NCBI GenBank assembly: GCA_900548305.1
Contig: URJZ01000001.1
Span: 296,001 to 360,000, forward strand
Direction of reading: 5' to 3'
DNA: 64,000 nucleotides
From: an uncultured Oscillospiraceae bacterium
GTDB taxonomy: Bacteria; Bacillota; Clostridia; Oscillospirales; Acutalibacteraceae
A model generated the notes under the pieces. The model had not been told where the DNA came from. It saw only the letters and a program-made list of their open reading frames with translations, and did no database searches. This document shows positions 36,543 through 44,667 of this stretch, in pieces. Numbering within the stretch: position 1 is the first letter of the stretch; each line of letters starts with the position of its first letter. The position numbers and the translations under genes were made by a program.

Positions 36543-37160
36543 TTAAATGACACGTGTATTCTGCATATCATCTTGAACAGGTTTCTTTTTACGTTTTGCA
36601 CCGGGAGGAGCAATTCGTTTGAAACGAACCAAAAAGACAGATGCGCAAAAAAAGACTAAAAATGGAATAAAGATTAATATAATGGACCAAATATGCATAT
36701 CGACTAAAAAAGTAAAAATCAAAACTAATATCAGACTAATTGCAACAGCTGTAATTGCCATTGGTATAACAACTTTATCTATTACTACTGCAGATCTATT
36801 GCCACATTCCGGACAAAAATAATCTCCCTTATTTTTCAGCATCCAAGTGCGAAATAATCCTACTTTTTTTCCGCAATAAGGGCAGGAAGGTTGATAAAAT
36901 CTACCTTTTTTCTGCGGAACGTGCATTCTTTGATTATTTTGATCATAACTATGATGTAAATTTTCATTAGAAATATGTTGTTTATTTAATTCTGGTTCAG
37001 ACTTTGAAACAGAAAGCCTACGTTTTTCTTTATTTTTTTGTTTACGTTTCATTTGTGGCTTTGTTTTTTCTGCTATAGATTCTTTATTCTCATTTTCTTT
37101 TACCAAAGAATTAAATAAATCTTGATAATCTACTTTTTTGTTTTGATTTTCATTACTCAT
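36543..37160 (-). CDS. Zinc-ribbon protein with two membrane helices (long form)
   Basis: 205 residues. A basic, Gln/Asn/Lys-rich, likely disordered N-terminus (about 1-85), then zinc ribbon CPYCGKK and CPECGNR, two membrane helices (about 128-178) and a basic tail PPGAKRKKKPVQDD. Paralogue of the 117-residue protein next to it. The basic tails on both sides would suit DNA or RNA contact at the membrane, but this is inference. Confidence 0.7.
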   Translation of the reverse strand: MSNENQNKKVDYQDLFNSLVKENENKESIAEKTKPQMKRKQKNKEKRRLSVSKSEPELNKQHISNENLHHSYDQNNQRMHVPQKKGRFYQPSCPYCGKKVGLFRTWMLKNKGDYFCPECGNRSAVVIDKVVIPMAITAVAISLILVLIFTFLVDMHIWSIILIFIPFLVFFCASVFLVRFKRIAPPGAKRKKKPVQDDMQNTRVI

Positions 37161-37194
37161 TCCATCCGTCCTTTCTCTGTCTTAATCATACAGT

Positions 37195-37467
37195 TTATAC
37201 ATTTGAAATATCGTTCATATACTTTGTTCTTTTCAGCAAAGTAGAAGAAGATATTTGAGAAATATAAACGATGGTATTTTCTTTATGATCTTTACATAAT
37301 ATAAAAGTTTTTGGCATTTCCATTGAAACATTAATCACTTTTCCCGATTTTTCAGATTTTGCCAAAAATTCTCTTGTAATTTTTGAAATAGTAGATGTTT
37401 CAAGGTCAAAAATTCCAACAACTTCACTCATTTTTACAACTGTATCTTGTCCTAAATGTAAATACAT
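37195..37467 (-). CDS. remB: Extracellular matrix regulator RemB (YaaB)
   Basis: 90 residues. MYLHLGQDTVVKMSEVVGIFDLETSTIS at the start and PKTFILCKDHKENTIVYISQISSSTLLKRT at the end match RemB (formerly YaaB), which in Bacillus lies between recF and gyrB and works with RemA in matrix gene regulation. Same position here, 23 bases after recF. Full length for the family. Confidence 0.85.
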   Translation of the reverse strand: MYLHLGQDTVVKMSEVVGIFDLETSTISKITREFLAKSEKSGKVINVSMEMPKTFILCKDHKENTIVYISQISSSTLLKRTKYMNDISNV

Positions 37468-37490
37468 AAAGCTGCCTCCTTTGACCTTTT

Positions 37491-38600
37491 TTATGATTTT
37501 AATATTTTTTGTTCTATCAGTTCACCCTGATGAATTTTAAATAAAGCACCTTGTTTTAATTGATGAATTGTATTCGGATCACAACAAGTAATAAAAACTT
37601 GTTGGTCTTTTAAATGATTTAAAATATAATCCTGTCTATTTTCATCCAACTCACTCATAACATCATCTAAAAACATAACAGGTTTATCTCCTGTAATAGA
37701 CTCCATTACTTTAGATTCGGCCAATTTTAATGCAAGCGCTACAGAACGCTGTTGACCTTGTGAACCAAAAGATCTTGCTGAAATTTCATTGATATAAAAA
37801 GAAATATCATCTCTATGAGGTCCAACAGTTGTATATCCAACCATAAAATCTGACTTTCGAGATGCTCTTAATTTTTCAAAAAAACAAGTTTCTATCTCTG
37901 TTTGTCCCTCTTTTAAAAAAGAAGAATCATATTTGAGTGAAAAATGTTCTTTTTGGGAAGAAATTCCATGATAAATTTCTTCTACAATTGGCTGTAAACG
38001 TTCTAAATAGGAAAAACGTTCTTTTATAATCGAAACACCAAACTTTACAAGCTTTTCATCCCAAATTTCAAGTGTATCTTTTAATTCGGGATGTTTTGTA
38101 ATTTCTTTTAATAACATATTTCTTTGAGATAATGTTCTATTATAGTGCATCAATAATTTTGCATAAGCAGGCTTACTTTGACATAAACTTCCGTCAATAA
38201 AATTTCTACGATTGGAAGGACCCTCTTTTACAAGTGATAAATGCTGAGGAGAAAACACAACAGCACAAAATTTTCCTACCAAAGAAGAAGCTGATTTTTT
38301 TGGTATATCATTTATTGTAACACTTCTTCTTCCGTTCGTCATGTTGATTTTTGCGTATTGTTCTCTTTCTTCGCTAAAAAATTTCATATTCATTTCAAAA
38401 GTAGTCTTACCAAACGCAATTAACTCACTGTCTTTTGCTCCTCTAAATGAATGTCCACCGGTAAAAATCCACATTGATTCCAATAAATTGGTTTTTCCTT
38501 GTGCATTTTGTCCGTAAATAACATTAATTTGAGGTATGGGCTTTAATATAACATGAGAAAGATTTCGATAATTAGAAATTTCTATTTCTTTTATAATCAA
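37491..38600 (-). CDS. recF: DNA replication and repair protein RecF
   Basis: 369-residue SMC-like ATPase that loads RecA at gaps. Walker A GQNAQGKTNLLE, signature SFGSQGQQRSVALALKLAE and Walker B VMFLDDVMSELDENRQ. TTG at 38600 is taken as start (MIIKEIEISNYRNLS, as usual for RecF); it overlaps the upstream TGA by three bases (TTGA), with gagg about ten bases upstream. The more distal TTG at 38609 lacks spacing for this ribosome site. Confidence 0.95.
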   Translation of the reverse strand: MIIKEIEISNYRNLSHVILKPIPQINVIYGQNAQGKTNLLESMWIFTGGHSFRGAKDSELIAFGKTTFEMNMKFFSEEREQYAKINMTNGRRSVTINDIPKKSASSLVGKFCAVVFSPQHLSLVKEGPSNRRNFIDGSLCQSKPAYAKLLMHYNRTLSQRNMLLKEITKHPELKDTLEIWDEKLVKFGVSIIKERFSYLERLQPIVEEIYHGISSQKEHFSLKYDSSFLKEGQTEIETCFFEKLRASRKSDFMVGYTTVGPHRDDISFYINEISARSFGSQGQQRSVALALKLAESKVMESITGDKPVMFLDDVMSELDENRQDYILNHLKDQQVFITCCDPNTIHQLKQGALFKIHQGELIEQKILKS

Positions 38601-38815
38601 GATGAACAAACCTCATAAAGTACATGCTCATATTCTGCAACATCACCAGGTCTCATCTTTTTACCTCGCATGGTACAAATTTCTCCGTTTACTTTTACAA
38701 GCCCGTCTTGAATTACTAATTTTGCTTGTCCGCCGGTACTAAGAGCGCCTCCGAATTTTAAAAGAGCATCCAATCGAATAAATTCGGTATCAATTTTTAT
38801 TTTTATATTTTCCAT
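38597..38815 (-). CDS. yaaA: S4 domain RNA-binding protein YaaA (RlbA)
   Basis: 72 residues forming one S4 domain: IRLDALLKFGGALSTGGQAKLVIQDGLVKVNGE, typical of YaaA, which lies between dnaN and recF in Firmicutes and is linked to ribosome biogenesis and recF expression. Ends at TGA inside the start of recF, so translation is coupled. Confidence 0.92.
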   Translation of the reverse strand: MENIKIKIDTEFIRLDALLKFGGALSTGGQAKLVIQDGLVKVNGEICTMRGKKMRPGDVAEYEHVLYEVCSS

Positions 38816-38869
38816 TTCGTAAGTCGCCTTTCCTTTCAGCCAATTCCATTTCTCTTTTTCATATCAATA

Positions 38870-39973
38870 TTATTCAGATTTTAAACGAACAGGTAATACA
38901 AGGAACAAGAAGGAATTTCCTTCTTTTGGACGTACAATCATAGGACTTGTTTGACCGCTGAATAAAATTCTGATTTCATCACCTTCCGCGTTTCTCAATG
39001 CATCTAGTAAAAAGCGGCTGTTAAAACCAATTTCTAATGGATCTCCTTCCATTTTTACTTCTAATTGGTCATTTGCACGTCCAATTGGTGTAGAACAAGA
39101 GAGTTTAATTTCATCTTCTTCAATCACACAGCGAATTGGACTTTTTAATCTGTCCATAATTAAAAGAGAAACACGTTCAATACTATCAATAATAGTGCGC
39201 GTTTGAACGATTACTTCTGTATTATGATTTTTAGGAATTGCAGAGTGATAATCCAAAAATTGGCCTTCCAATAAACGTGAAGTAATGAAATAGCCATTAA
39301 TTTGGAACATAATATGACGTCTGCCAATATGAATATTGACTTTTGTATCGTCATCGTTCAATAATTTTAGAATTTCTGACAATGTTTTTCCCGGAACAAC
39401 AAAACTAATTTCCAAATCATTTTGAATGGATTCTTCTCGATAAGCCAAACGATAACCGTCAACAGATACTAAATTAATTTGATTTTTCTTTAATTCAAAT
39501 AAAGTACCTGTGTGAATTGGTCTGGAATCGTTATCTGCTACTGCATAAATAGTTTGTTTAATCATACTTTTTAGCAGACTATGTGTAATTTCAATAGAAT
39601 CATCTTCCGGAATTGCAGGTAATTCCGGATATTCTTCTGCAGGTATACCTACCAATGAAAATTCACTTGGTCCGCTTTGAATTACAGTAATATTAGATTC
39701 ATCTGTTGTTAGATGAACATCATCTGCTGGTAACCGACGAACAATTTCACCAAATAATTTTGCGCTTAATACTGCTTTTCCGGGTTCTGCAATATTTGCT
39801 TTGATAGTTGTTTTCATACCCAGCTCTAAATTATAGCCGCATAGTTCAATTCCTTGATCTGTTGTTTTAATTAAAATACCTTCAAGAGCAGGTATAGAGG
39901 ATTTTGTGGAAACTGCTCGTTGAATAATAGAGACTGCTTCTACTAAAACCTGTTTGTTGCAAGAAAGTTTCAT
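38870..39973 (-). CDS. dnaN: DNA polymerase III beta sliding clamp
   Basis: 367 residues in three repeated clamp domains, standard length. MKLSCNKQVLVEAVSIIQRAVS at the start and PMIVRPKEGNSFLFLVLPVRL at the end are conserved clamp features. Ring-shaped processivity factor that tethers Pol III to DNA. It follows dnaA through a 337-base spacer that holds the likely origin. Aaggtggt precedes the ATG at 39973. Confidence 0.97.
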   Translation of the reverse strand: MKLSCNKQVLVEAVSIIQRAVSTKSSIPALEGILIKTTDQGIELCGYNLELGMKTTIKANIAEPGKAVLSAKLFGEIVRRLPADDVHLTTDESNITVIQSGPSEFSLVGIPAEEYPELPAIPEDDSIEITHSLLKSMIKQTIYAVADNDSRPIHTGTLFELKKNQINLVSVDGYRLAYREESIQNDLEISFVVPGKTLSEILKLLNDDDTKVNIHIGRRHIMFQINGYFITSRLLEGQFLDYHSAIPKNHNTEVIVQTRTIIDSIERVSLLIMDRLKSPIRCVIEEDEIKLSCSTPIGRANDQLEVKMEGDPLEIGFNSRFLLDALRNAEGDEIRILFSGQTSPMIVRPKEGNSFLFLVLPVRLKSE

Positions 39974-40310
39974 AGTACCACCTTTTTGTTCTAATATAGA
40001 TAGAAATATATATTAATATTTAGAATCAGTAGTAGAGGGGGCTTATAAGTTGAAAGACAGGAAAAGCCCAGTATCTACCTTGTTTTGCATGTATATTTAT
40101 GCAGTGAAAGGACTGTTTAATATTTGTGAATAAAAATAAGTGAATTTTGGTTTTAAACAATATGTTGAAAACTCTGTGGGGAATGTTGAAAACAAGTTAA
40201 AAGTTTTGTGGAGTGAATTTTTTGAATTCCATAAAATTTTGTGGAATGTTGAAAAAAAATTCAACTTGCTAAAAAAGAATAATAAATAAGAAAGAGAAAT
40301 GATAGATTTA
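39974..40310. other. Probable replication origin (oriC) with DnaA-box cluster
   Basis: Spacer between dnaA and dnaN. A perfect DnaA box TGTGAATAA (complement TTATTCACA) lies at 40125-40133. The near-box TGTTGAAAA (TTTTCAACA) occurs three times at 40163, 40184 and 40247, spaced 21 and 63 bp. Partner motifs TGTGGGGAA (40175) and TGTGGAA (40240) directly precede two of them, and TGTGGAG (40207) adds one more. An AT-rich patch at about 39990-40023 could be the unwinding element. Confidence 0.75.
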
Positions 40311-41624
40311 TCATCTATCACGAATGTTTTTAATAATATCATCAACAGTTGCTTTTATTTTTGGATCTTTTTGGATTTTTTTATCAATTTGCTGCATTGC
40401 ATATACCACTGTAGAATGATCTCTGCCTCCAAATTCTTTTCCAATAGCATCATAAGGAAGTTGTGTAATTTCTCTTACAATATAAATTGCAACTTGACGT
40501 GCATTTGAAATATTAGAAGAACGTTTAGAAGAACGAATATCCTCTGAGGTTGTACCAAAGGTGCGTGCTACCTCTTCAATAATTTTTTCAATGGTCATTG
40601 GTGCAGGCTGATCATTATTGATAATATCGCTGATAGCTGCCTGTGCAGTTTTAATACTGGGGGGCGCTCCGTCCAATAAACAGTAAGCTTGAACTTTTTT
40701 AACAGCACCTTCCAGTTGACGTATATTATTTTTTAATTTGTTTGCAATATATTCCGCAACTTGATCAGGTAAATGAAATTCTAGTAATTCTGCTTTTCTT
40801 TTAATAATTGCAATACGGGTTTCAAAATCAGGAGGCTGAACATCTGCAGTTAACCCCCATTCAAAACGTGTTAAAAGACGTTCTTCCAAAGTTGCAATAT
40901 CCTTTGGAGGACGGTCGGATGTTAATACAATTTGTTTTTTTGCTTCATATAATGTATTAAATGTATGGAAAAATTCTTCCTGTGTAGATTCTTTACCTGC
41001 GATAAACTGAATATCGTCCACCAGTAAAACGTCAGATTTTCTATATTTTTGACGAAATTCCGCTGTAGTACCCCGGCGAATTGCTTCAATCAATTCATTG
41101 GTAAATTCGTCACCCTTAATATAAACAATATTGATATTTGGATTATTTTTCTCAATTTCATTACAAATTGCGTATAATAAGTGGGTTTTTCCAAGTCCGG
41201 AATTTCCGTAAATGAAAAGTGGATTATAAAGTACTGCAGGTTTTGTTGCTACTGCCATAGCAGCTGCATGAGCAAATTTGTTGGATGGACCTACAATAAA
41301 TGTTTCAAATGTAAATTCATAATCTTCACTTTTTTTCGTTTCTTCTTTTATTTCTTCCTGCAGTTCCATTTGATCTTCTGTTAAAATATCAATTTGGAAT
41401 TCTGACCCCAATACATTATTGAATGCTTCTTTTAAATTGTTTTGGTAAGATTTCATAATAATGTCTCTGTGAAAAGGAGTTGGTACTTTCAGTACCACAG
41501 AACCGCTGGAAAAATCTAAATTAACAGGTTCAATTCTACCAATCCAAGTTTTATATGGAATCTCGGGAATTTGATTTTTTAAATAATCACAAATTAAATT
41601 CCATGCCTCAATAAAGGTTTCCAT
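40311..41624 (-). CDS. dnaA: Chromosomal replication initiator DnaA
   Basis: 437-residue AAA+ initiator. Domain I (about 1-80, WNLICDYLKNQIPEIPYKTWI), AAA+ core with Walker A GNSGLGKTHLL and Walker B VLLVDDIQFIAG, and the C-terminal DNA-binding domain with KEFGGRDHSTVVYAMQQI. The frame is open to 41705 but ggaggt at 41630-41635 sets ATG 41624. Binds the boxes between dnaA and dnaN. First gene of the leftward operon; promoter candidate at 41709-41737. Confidence 0.98.
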   Translation of the reverse strand: METFIEAWNLICDYLKNQIPEIPYKTWIGRIEPVNLDFSSGSVVLKVPTPFHRDIIMKSYQNNLKEAFNNVLGSEFQIDILTEDQMELQEEIKEETKKSEDYEFTFETFIVGPSNKFAHAAAMAVATKPAVLYNPLFIYGNSGLGKTHLLYAICNEIEKNNPNINIVYIKGDEFTNELIEAIRRGTTAEFRQKYRKSDVLLVDDIQFIAGKESTQEEFFHTFNTLYEAKKQIVLTSDRPPKDIATLEERLLTRFEWGLTADVQPPDFETRIAIIKRKAELLEFHLPDQVAEYIANKLKNNIRQLEGAVKKVQAYCLLDGAPPSIKTAQAAISDIINNDQPAPMTIEKIIEEVARTFGTTSEDIRSSKRSSNISNARQVAIYIVREITQLPYDAIGKEFGGRDHSTVVYAMQQIDKKIQKDPKIKATVDDIIKNIRDR

Positions 41625-41682
41625 GATTACCTCCAAGCCAGTATATATGTAAAAACTAAAAAATCTGCTATGAAAATATATA

Positions 41683-41834
41683 TTTTTATTTTGGGTATAT
41701 TTCAATTTATATTATCATAAAATACAGTTTATTTCAAATTATTTTGTTTTTTTCTCTTTTCCTTTATATATGAAAATAGAATAGGTTTTTATGCAAATAT
41801 TATTTCATTTTTTATTTTTTACCCAAAATAAAAA
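41683..41834. repeat. 15-bp inverted repeat flanking the dnaA promoter
   Basis: TTTTTATTTTGGGTA at 41683-41697 and its exact complement TACCCAAAATAAAAA at 41820-41834, 122 bases apart. One copy lies just after the predicted dnaA transcription start, the other upstream of the -35 box. The arms contain the only GGG/CCC in this very AT-rich gap. Confidence 0.65.
41709..41737 (-). promoter_or_regulatory. Candidate dnaA promoter
   Basis: On the minus strand TTGAAA (41737-41732), 17-base spacer, TAATAT (41714-41709), about 85 bases before the dnaA start. No DnaA box was found in this gap. Confidence 0.55.
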
Positions 41835-41964
41835 ATTATAGCTCTTTTACTTTATTTTTTTTGATTTTTATGGTATATTAAATGAGCTAAATCTTACATA
41901 AATAAGGTTAAAACAATTATTGTATATTTTTAAAAGTTTTTTCATTAAAATAGCAGCTTTCCGG

Positions 41965-41994
41965 TTGACAGACTACCAGAAGGTACGATATAAT
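41965..41994 (+). promoter_or_regulatory. Promoter of rpmH-rnpA operon
   Basis: Consensus TTGACA at 41965-41970 and TATAAT at 41989-41994 with an 18-base spacer; strong, as expected for a ribosomal protein gene. Confidence 0.85.
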
Positions 41995-42033
41995 GCTAAA
42001 TTGCAAGGTTTATACCCGAAAGGAGGGTTTTGG

Positions 42034-42168
42034 ATGCTGAGAACATATCAGCCTAAAAAGCTCCACAGAAAAAAGGAGCACGGTTTTAGAAAAAGAATGT
42101 CTGATCGCAACGGCCGTAAGGTGTTGGCACGTCGTAGAGCCAAGGGCAGAAAGCGCTTGTCCTACTAA
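42034..42168 (+). CDS. rpmH: 50S ribosomal protein L34
   Basis: 44-residue L34: MLRTYQPKKLHRKKEHGFRK then MSDRNGRKVLARRRAKGRKRLSY, complete for the family. ATG 42034 follows aaaggaggg at 42018-42026. First gene of the rightward origin operon. Confidence 0.98.
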   Translation: MLRTYQPKKLHRKKEHGFRKRMSDRNGRKVLARRRAKGRKRLSY

Positions 42169-42176
42169 GAGGTAAG

Positions 42177-42198
42177 AAGGCCACTGCACTGTGGCCTT
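42177..42198 (+). terminator. Hairpin between rpmH and rnpA
   Basis: AAGGCCAC and GTGGCCTT around a 6-base loop, followed by TCTTTTTATTTTTT. Likely attenuator that keeps rnpA below rpmH. Confidence 0.85.
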
Positions 42199-42231
42199 TC
42201 TTTTTATTTTTTACAATTGGAATGATTTGTT

Positions 42232-42567
42232 ATGGACAAGTTTGTGCCGCTAAATGAGAATAAGGATTTTAGACGAATTTATGCAAAAGGAAAATCTTAT
42301 GTATCTTCGTCTGTAATTACTTATGTTTCTAAAAATCGTTGTAAGCAAATTAGAGTTGGTATTACTACTAGCAAAAAAATAGGAAATGCTGTTCAGCGTA
42401 ATAGAGCCCGTAGATTAATAAGGGAGTCTGTTCGCCATTTGGCAGTAGATATCAAAGACGGTTATGATTTTGTTTTTGTTGCAAGAGCAAAAACACCCTT
42501 TGTAAAATGTCCTGAAGTACAACGGTCTATGAGGAAGCAGCTAAAGGAGGCGGGGGTTTTAAAATGA
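42232..42567 (+). CDS. rnpA: Ribonuclease P protein component
   Basis: 111 residues. N-terminal LNENKDFRRIYAKGKSYVSS and the RNR motif GNAVQRNRARRLIRESVR are diagnostic. Binds RNase P RNA to mature tRNA 5' ends. Overlaps yidD by four bases (ATGA). The ribosome site before ATG 42232 is weak. Confidence 0.97.
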   Translation: MDKFVPLNENKDFRRIYAKGKSYVSSSVITYVSKNRCKQIRVGITTSKKIGNAVQRNRARRLIRESVRHLAVDIKDGYDFVFVARAKTPFVKCPEVQRSMRKQLKEAGVLK

Positions 42568-42806
42568 AACGTCTGCTAATTAAGCTTGTGAAATTTTATC
42601 AATTAAGTATTTCACCATTAAAGGCACCTTGTTGTAAATATTATCCTACTTGTTCTAATTATGCAATTGAAGCAATAGAAAGATTTGGAGCTTTCAAAGG
42701 TTTTTTTATGGCAATTTACCGTATTTTACGGTGTAATCCTTTTAGTAGGGGCGGTTATGATCCTGTTCCTGAAAAAAAGGAAAAGCATAAACACATAGAG
42801 GAGTAA
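42564..42806 (+). CDS. yidD: Membrane protein insertion efficiency factor YidD
   Basis: 80 residues. KLVKFYQLSISPLKAPCCKYYPTCSNYAIEAI and GFFMAIYRILRCNPFSRGGYDPVP are the family signature (three Cys). Assists YidC-dependent insertion at the membrane. Between rnpA and yidC as in most bacteria. Confidence 0.96.
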   Translation: MKRLLIKLVKFYQLSISPLKAPCCKYYPTCSNYAIEAIERFGAFKGFFMAIYRILRCNPFSRGGYDPVPEKKEKHKHIEE

Positions 42807-42810
42807 TGCA

Positions 42811-43803
42811 ATGGACGCTATATTTAATTTCTTTGGCAGCATTCTCGGTTATATTCTATGGTTCTTTTACTATATTGTAGGAAATTACGGTGTAGCAATT
42901 ATCTTATTTACAATTTTATTTAAGGTGATTCTATTTCCGCTTTCTGTCAAACAGCAAAAGTCCATGGCAGTTACCTCAAGAATTGCTGAAAAACAAAAGG
43001 AATTGTCAAAAAAGTATGCAAATGATAAAAGAAAATATCAGGAAGAAGTACAAAAGCTGTATGCCAAAGAAGGCGCAAAGCCAGGCGGCGGTTGTTTGAC
43101 TACTCTTTTGCCATTTCCACTTATGATTGGTCTTTATTATACGATTTTAAATCCTTTACAAAATGCGCTTCATTTATCTAGTGAAGTGATTGCAAATGCA
43201 ACAAATCTGCTGAACCAAATTCCTGGTGCAAGTATGAATATAGGCGGACGATTCAGTGAAATGAGCATTATTAGACATTTTGATGAATTATCCCCATATT
43301 TGAAAGATATTCTTGGCGCAGATTATGATAAAGTACATCATTTCAGTCAGAGTTTTAATTTCTTAGGTTTAGATTTGTTGGGAACACCTTCTGCATCTCC
43401 TTGGTCTTCTATGCTGTTCCTAATTCCTCTCATTTGTTTATTGGCGTCTATCGGCTCTCAAGTATTTATGATGCTGACAAACGAAGCAATGAAAGGCCAG
43501 CAAGGCTGTATGAAAGTAGTTATGTTTATATTGCCTTTATTTACTGCTTGGCTTGCATGGACTATGCCCGGTGCAATCGGTTTCTACTGGATTTGCAACA
43601 CCGTAACTATGTTTGCACAAACTGTAATTATTAACTATTTCTTCAGTTCAGGTCATATGGCAGCAAAAGCAGAAGCGCGGCATATAGCAAAAATGGAATT
43701 GGTAGAAGCAAGTGTTGTAGAAATTCCAGTTGAGCAACGGAAAAAATTATTTGATAAAAGCGAATCAGAGCAAAAACAGAAATCAAATAAAAAGAAAAAA
43801 TAG
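42811..43803 (+). CDS. yidC: Membrane protein insertase YidC/SpoIIIJ
   Basis: 330 residues, Gram-positive type without the large periplasmic domain. Five membrane helices; the hydrophilic groove helix pair with KVILFPLSVKQQKSMAV and the C2 coiled loop EKQKELSKKYANDKRKYQEEV; ends in a Lys-rich tail (QKQKSNKKKK). No lipobox Cys is seen at the N-terminus. Inserts membrane proteins with or without Sec. jag follows. Confidence 0.96.
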   Translation: MDAIFNFFGSILGYILWFFYYIVGNYGVAIILFTILFKVILFPLSVKQQKSMAVTSRIAEKQKELSKKYANDKRKYQEEVQKLYAKEGAKPGGGCLTTLLPFPLMIGLYYTILNPLQNALHLSSEVIANATNLLNQIPGASMNIGGRFSEMSIIRHFDELSPYLKDILGADYDKVHHFSQSFNFLGLDLLGTPSASPWSSMLFLIPLICLLASIGSQVFMMLTNEAMKGQQGCMKVVMFILPLFTAWLAWTMPGAIGFYWICNTVTMFAQTVIINYFFSSGHMAAKAEARHIAKMELVEASVVEIPVEQRKKLFDKSESEQKQKSNKKKK

Positions 43804-43833
43804 TATATCATTGCGCGTTTTGGAGGTGATACT

Positions 43834-44556
43834 GTGTTCAGAGAAGCAATTGCAACAGGTGAAACCGTTGAACAGGCAATTCAAAATGCATGTTCAGAAT
43901 TAGGAATTGAATCTTGTGGTGATAATTTTGAAGTAATTGAAATGCCTACGAAAAAAACATTAGGTATTTTTGGAGGAAATCCTGCTAAAGTTAGGGTTTT
44001 TGTAAAAGAGAGTCCTGCTCAAGTTGCGGCTGACTACTTGCTGAATATATTAGAACAAATGGGAAATGAAAATGTAACAGTTACGATTCAGGAAGAAGAA
44101 GGCGGTGCTATGTTGTGCGTTTCCGGCGGCGATATGGGATATATGATTGGCCATAGAGGTGAAACACTGGATGCACTTCAGTATTTATCAGGATTAATTG
44201 CGAATCAATTGGAAGACAGTTATTACAGAATTACCATTGATATTGGTAATTACAGAGAAAAAAGACGCGAAACACTTACTATTTTGGGTACCAAAATGGC
44301 AAACAAATCTTTAAAAACAGGCAGAAATTATGCGCTGGAACCTATGAATCCTTATGAAAGAAGGATAATTCATGCGGCAGTACAAGGTGTAGAAGGTGCA
44401 AAATCTTGGTCTGAAGGAGAAGATTTGAATCGCCATATTATTATTGGACCCGAAGGCGGAGAGCGTATTTTTCCTAAAAAACGTTATCATAATAAAGGAA
44501 AAAATCCGTATGCAAAAAAACAAAAATATGATGACACTACACCTAGACATAATTAG
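43834..44556 (+). CDS. jag: RNA-binding protein Jag/KhpB (SpoIIIJ-associated)
   Basis: 240 residues. Jag-N domain at about 1-55 (AIATGETVEQAIQNACSELGI), KH domain near 85-150 (MGYMIGHRGETLDALQYL) and R3H-like domain near 150-210 (LEPMNPYERRIIHAAVQ). Ends in a basic tail. GTG 43834 behind ggaggtgat. Usually cotranscribed with yidC; pairs with KhpA in RNA binding. Confidence 0.94.
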   Translation: MFREAIATGETVEQAIQNACSELGIESCGDNFEVIEMPTKKTLGIFGGNPAKVRVFVKESPAQVAADYLLNILEQMGNENVTVTIQEEEGGAMLCVSGGDMGYMIGHRGETLDALQYLSGLIANQLEDSYYRITIDIGNYREKRRETLTILGTKMANKSLKTGRNYALEPMNPYERRIIHAAVQGVEGAKSWSEGEDLNRHIIIGPEGGERIFPKKRYHNKGKNPYAKKQKYDDTTPRHN

Positions 44557-44603
44557 ATAAAGTACAATTATTTTATATCATGACGTCCTAAAAGGTACGT
44601 TCT

Positions 44604-44641
44604 AAAAAGTTGGGTACCATAAATGGTTTTCCCAACTTTTT
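44604..44641 (+). terminator. Hairpin between jag and mnmE
   Basis: AAAAAGTTGGG (44604-44614) pairs with CCCAACTTTTT (44631-44641), followed by TATTTATG. The mnmE gene may therefore be only partly cotranscribed. Confidence 0.8.
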
Positions 44642-44667
44642 TATTTATGAAAAAAAGGATGTTTATT

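Noticed and set aside
40097..40345. 82-codon minus-strand frame in the dnaA-dnaN gap
   Set aside because: It covers the DnaA-box array and overlaps dnaA; composition follows the AT-rich repeats.
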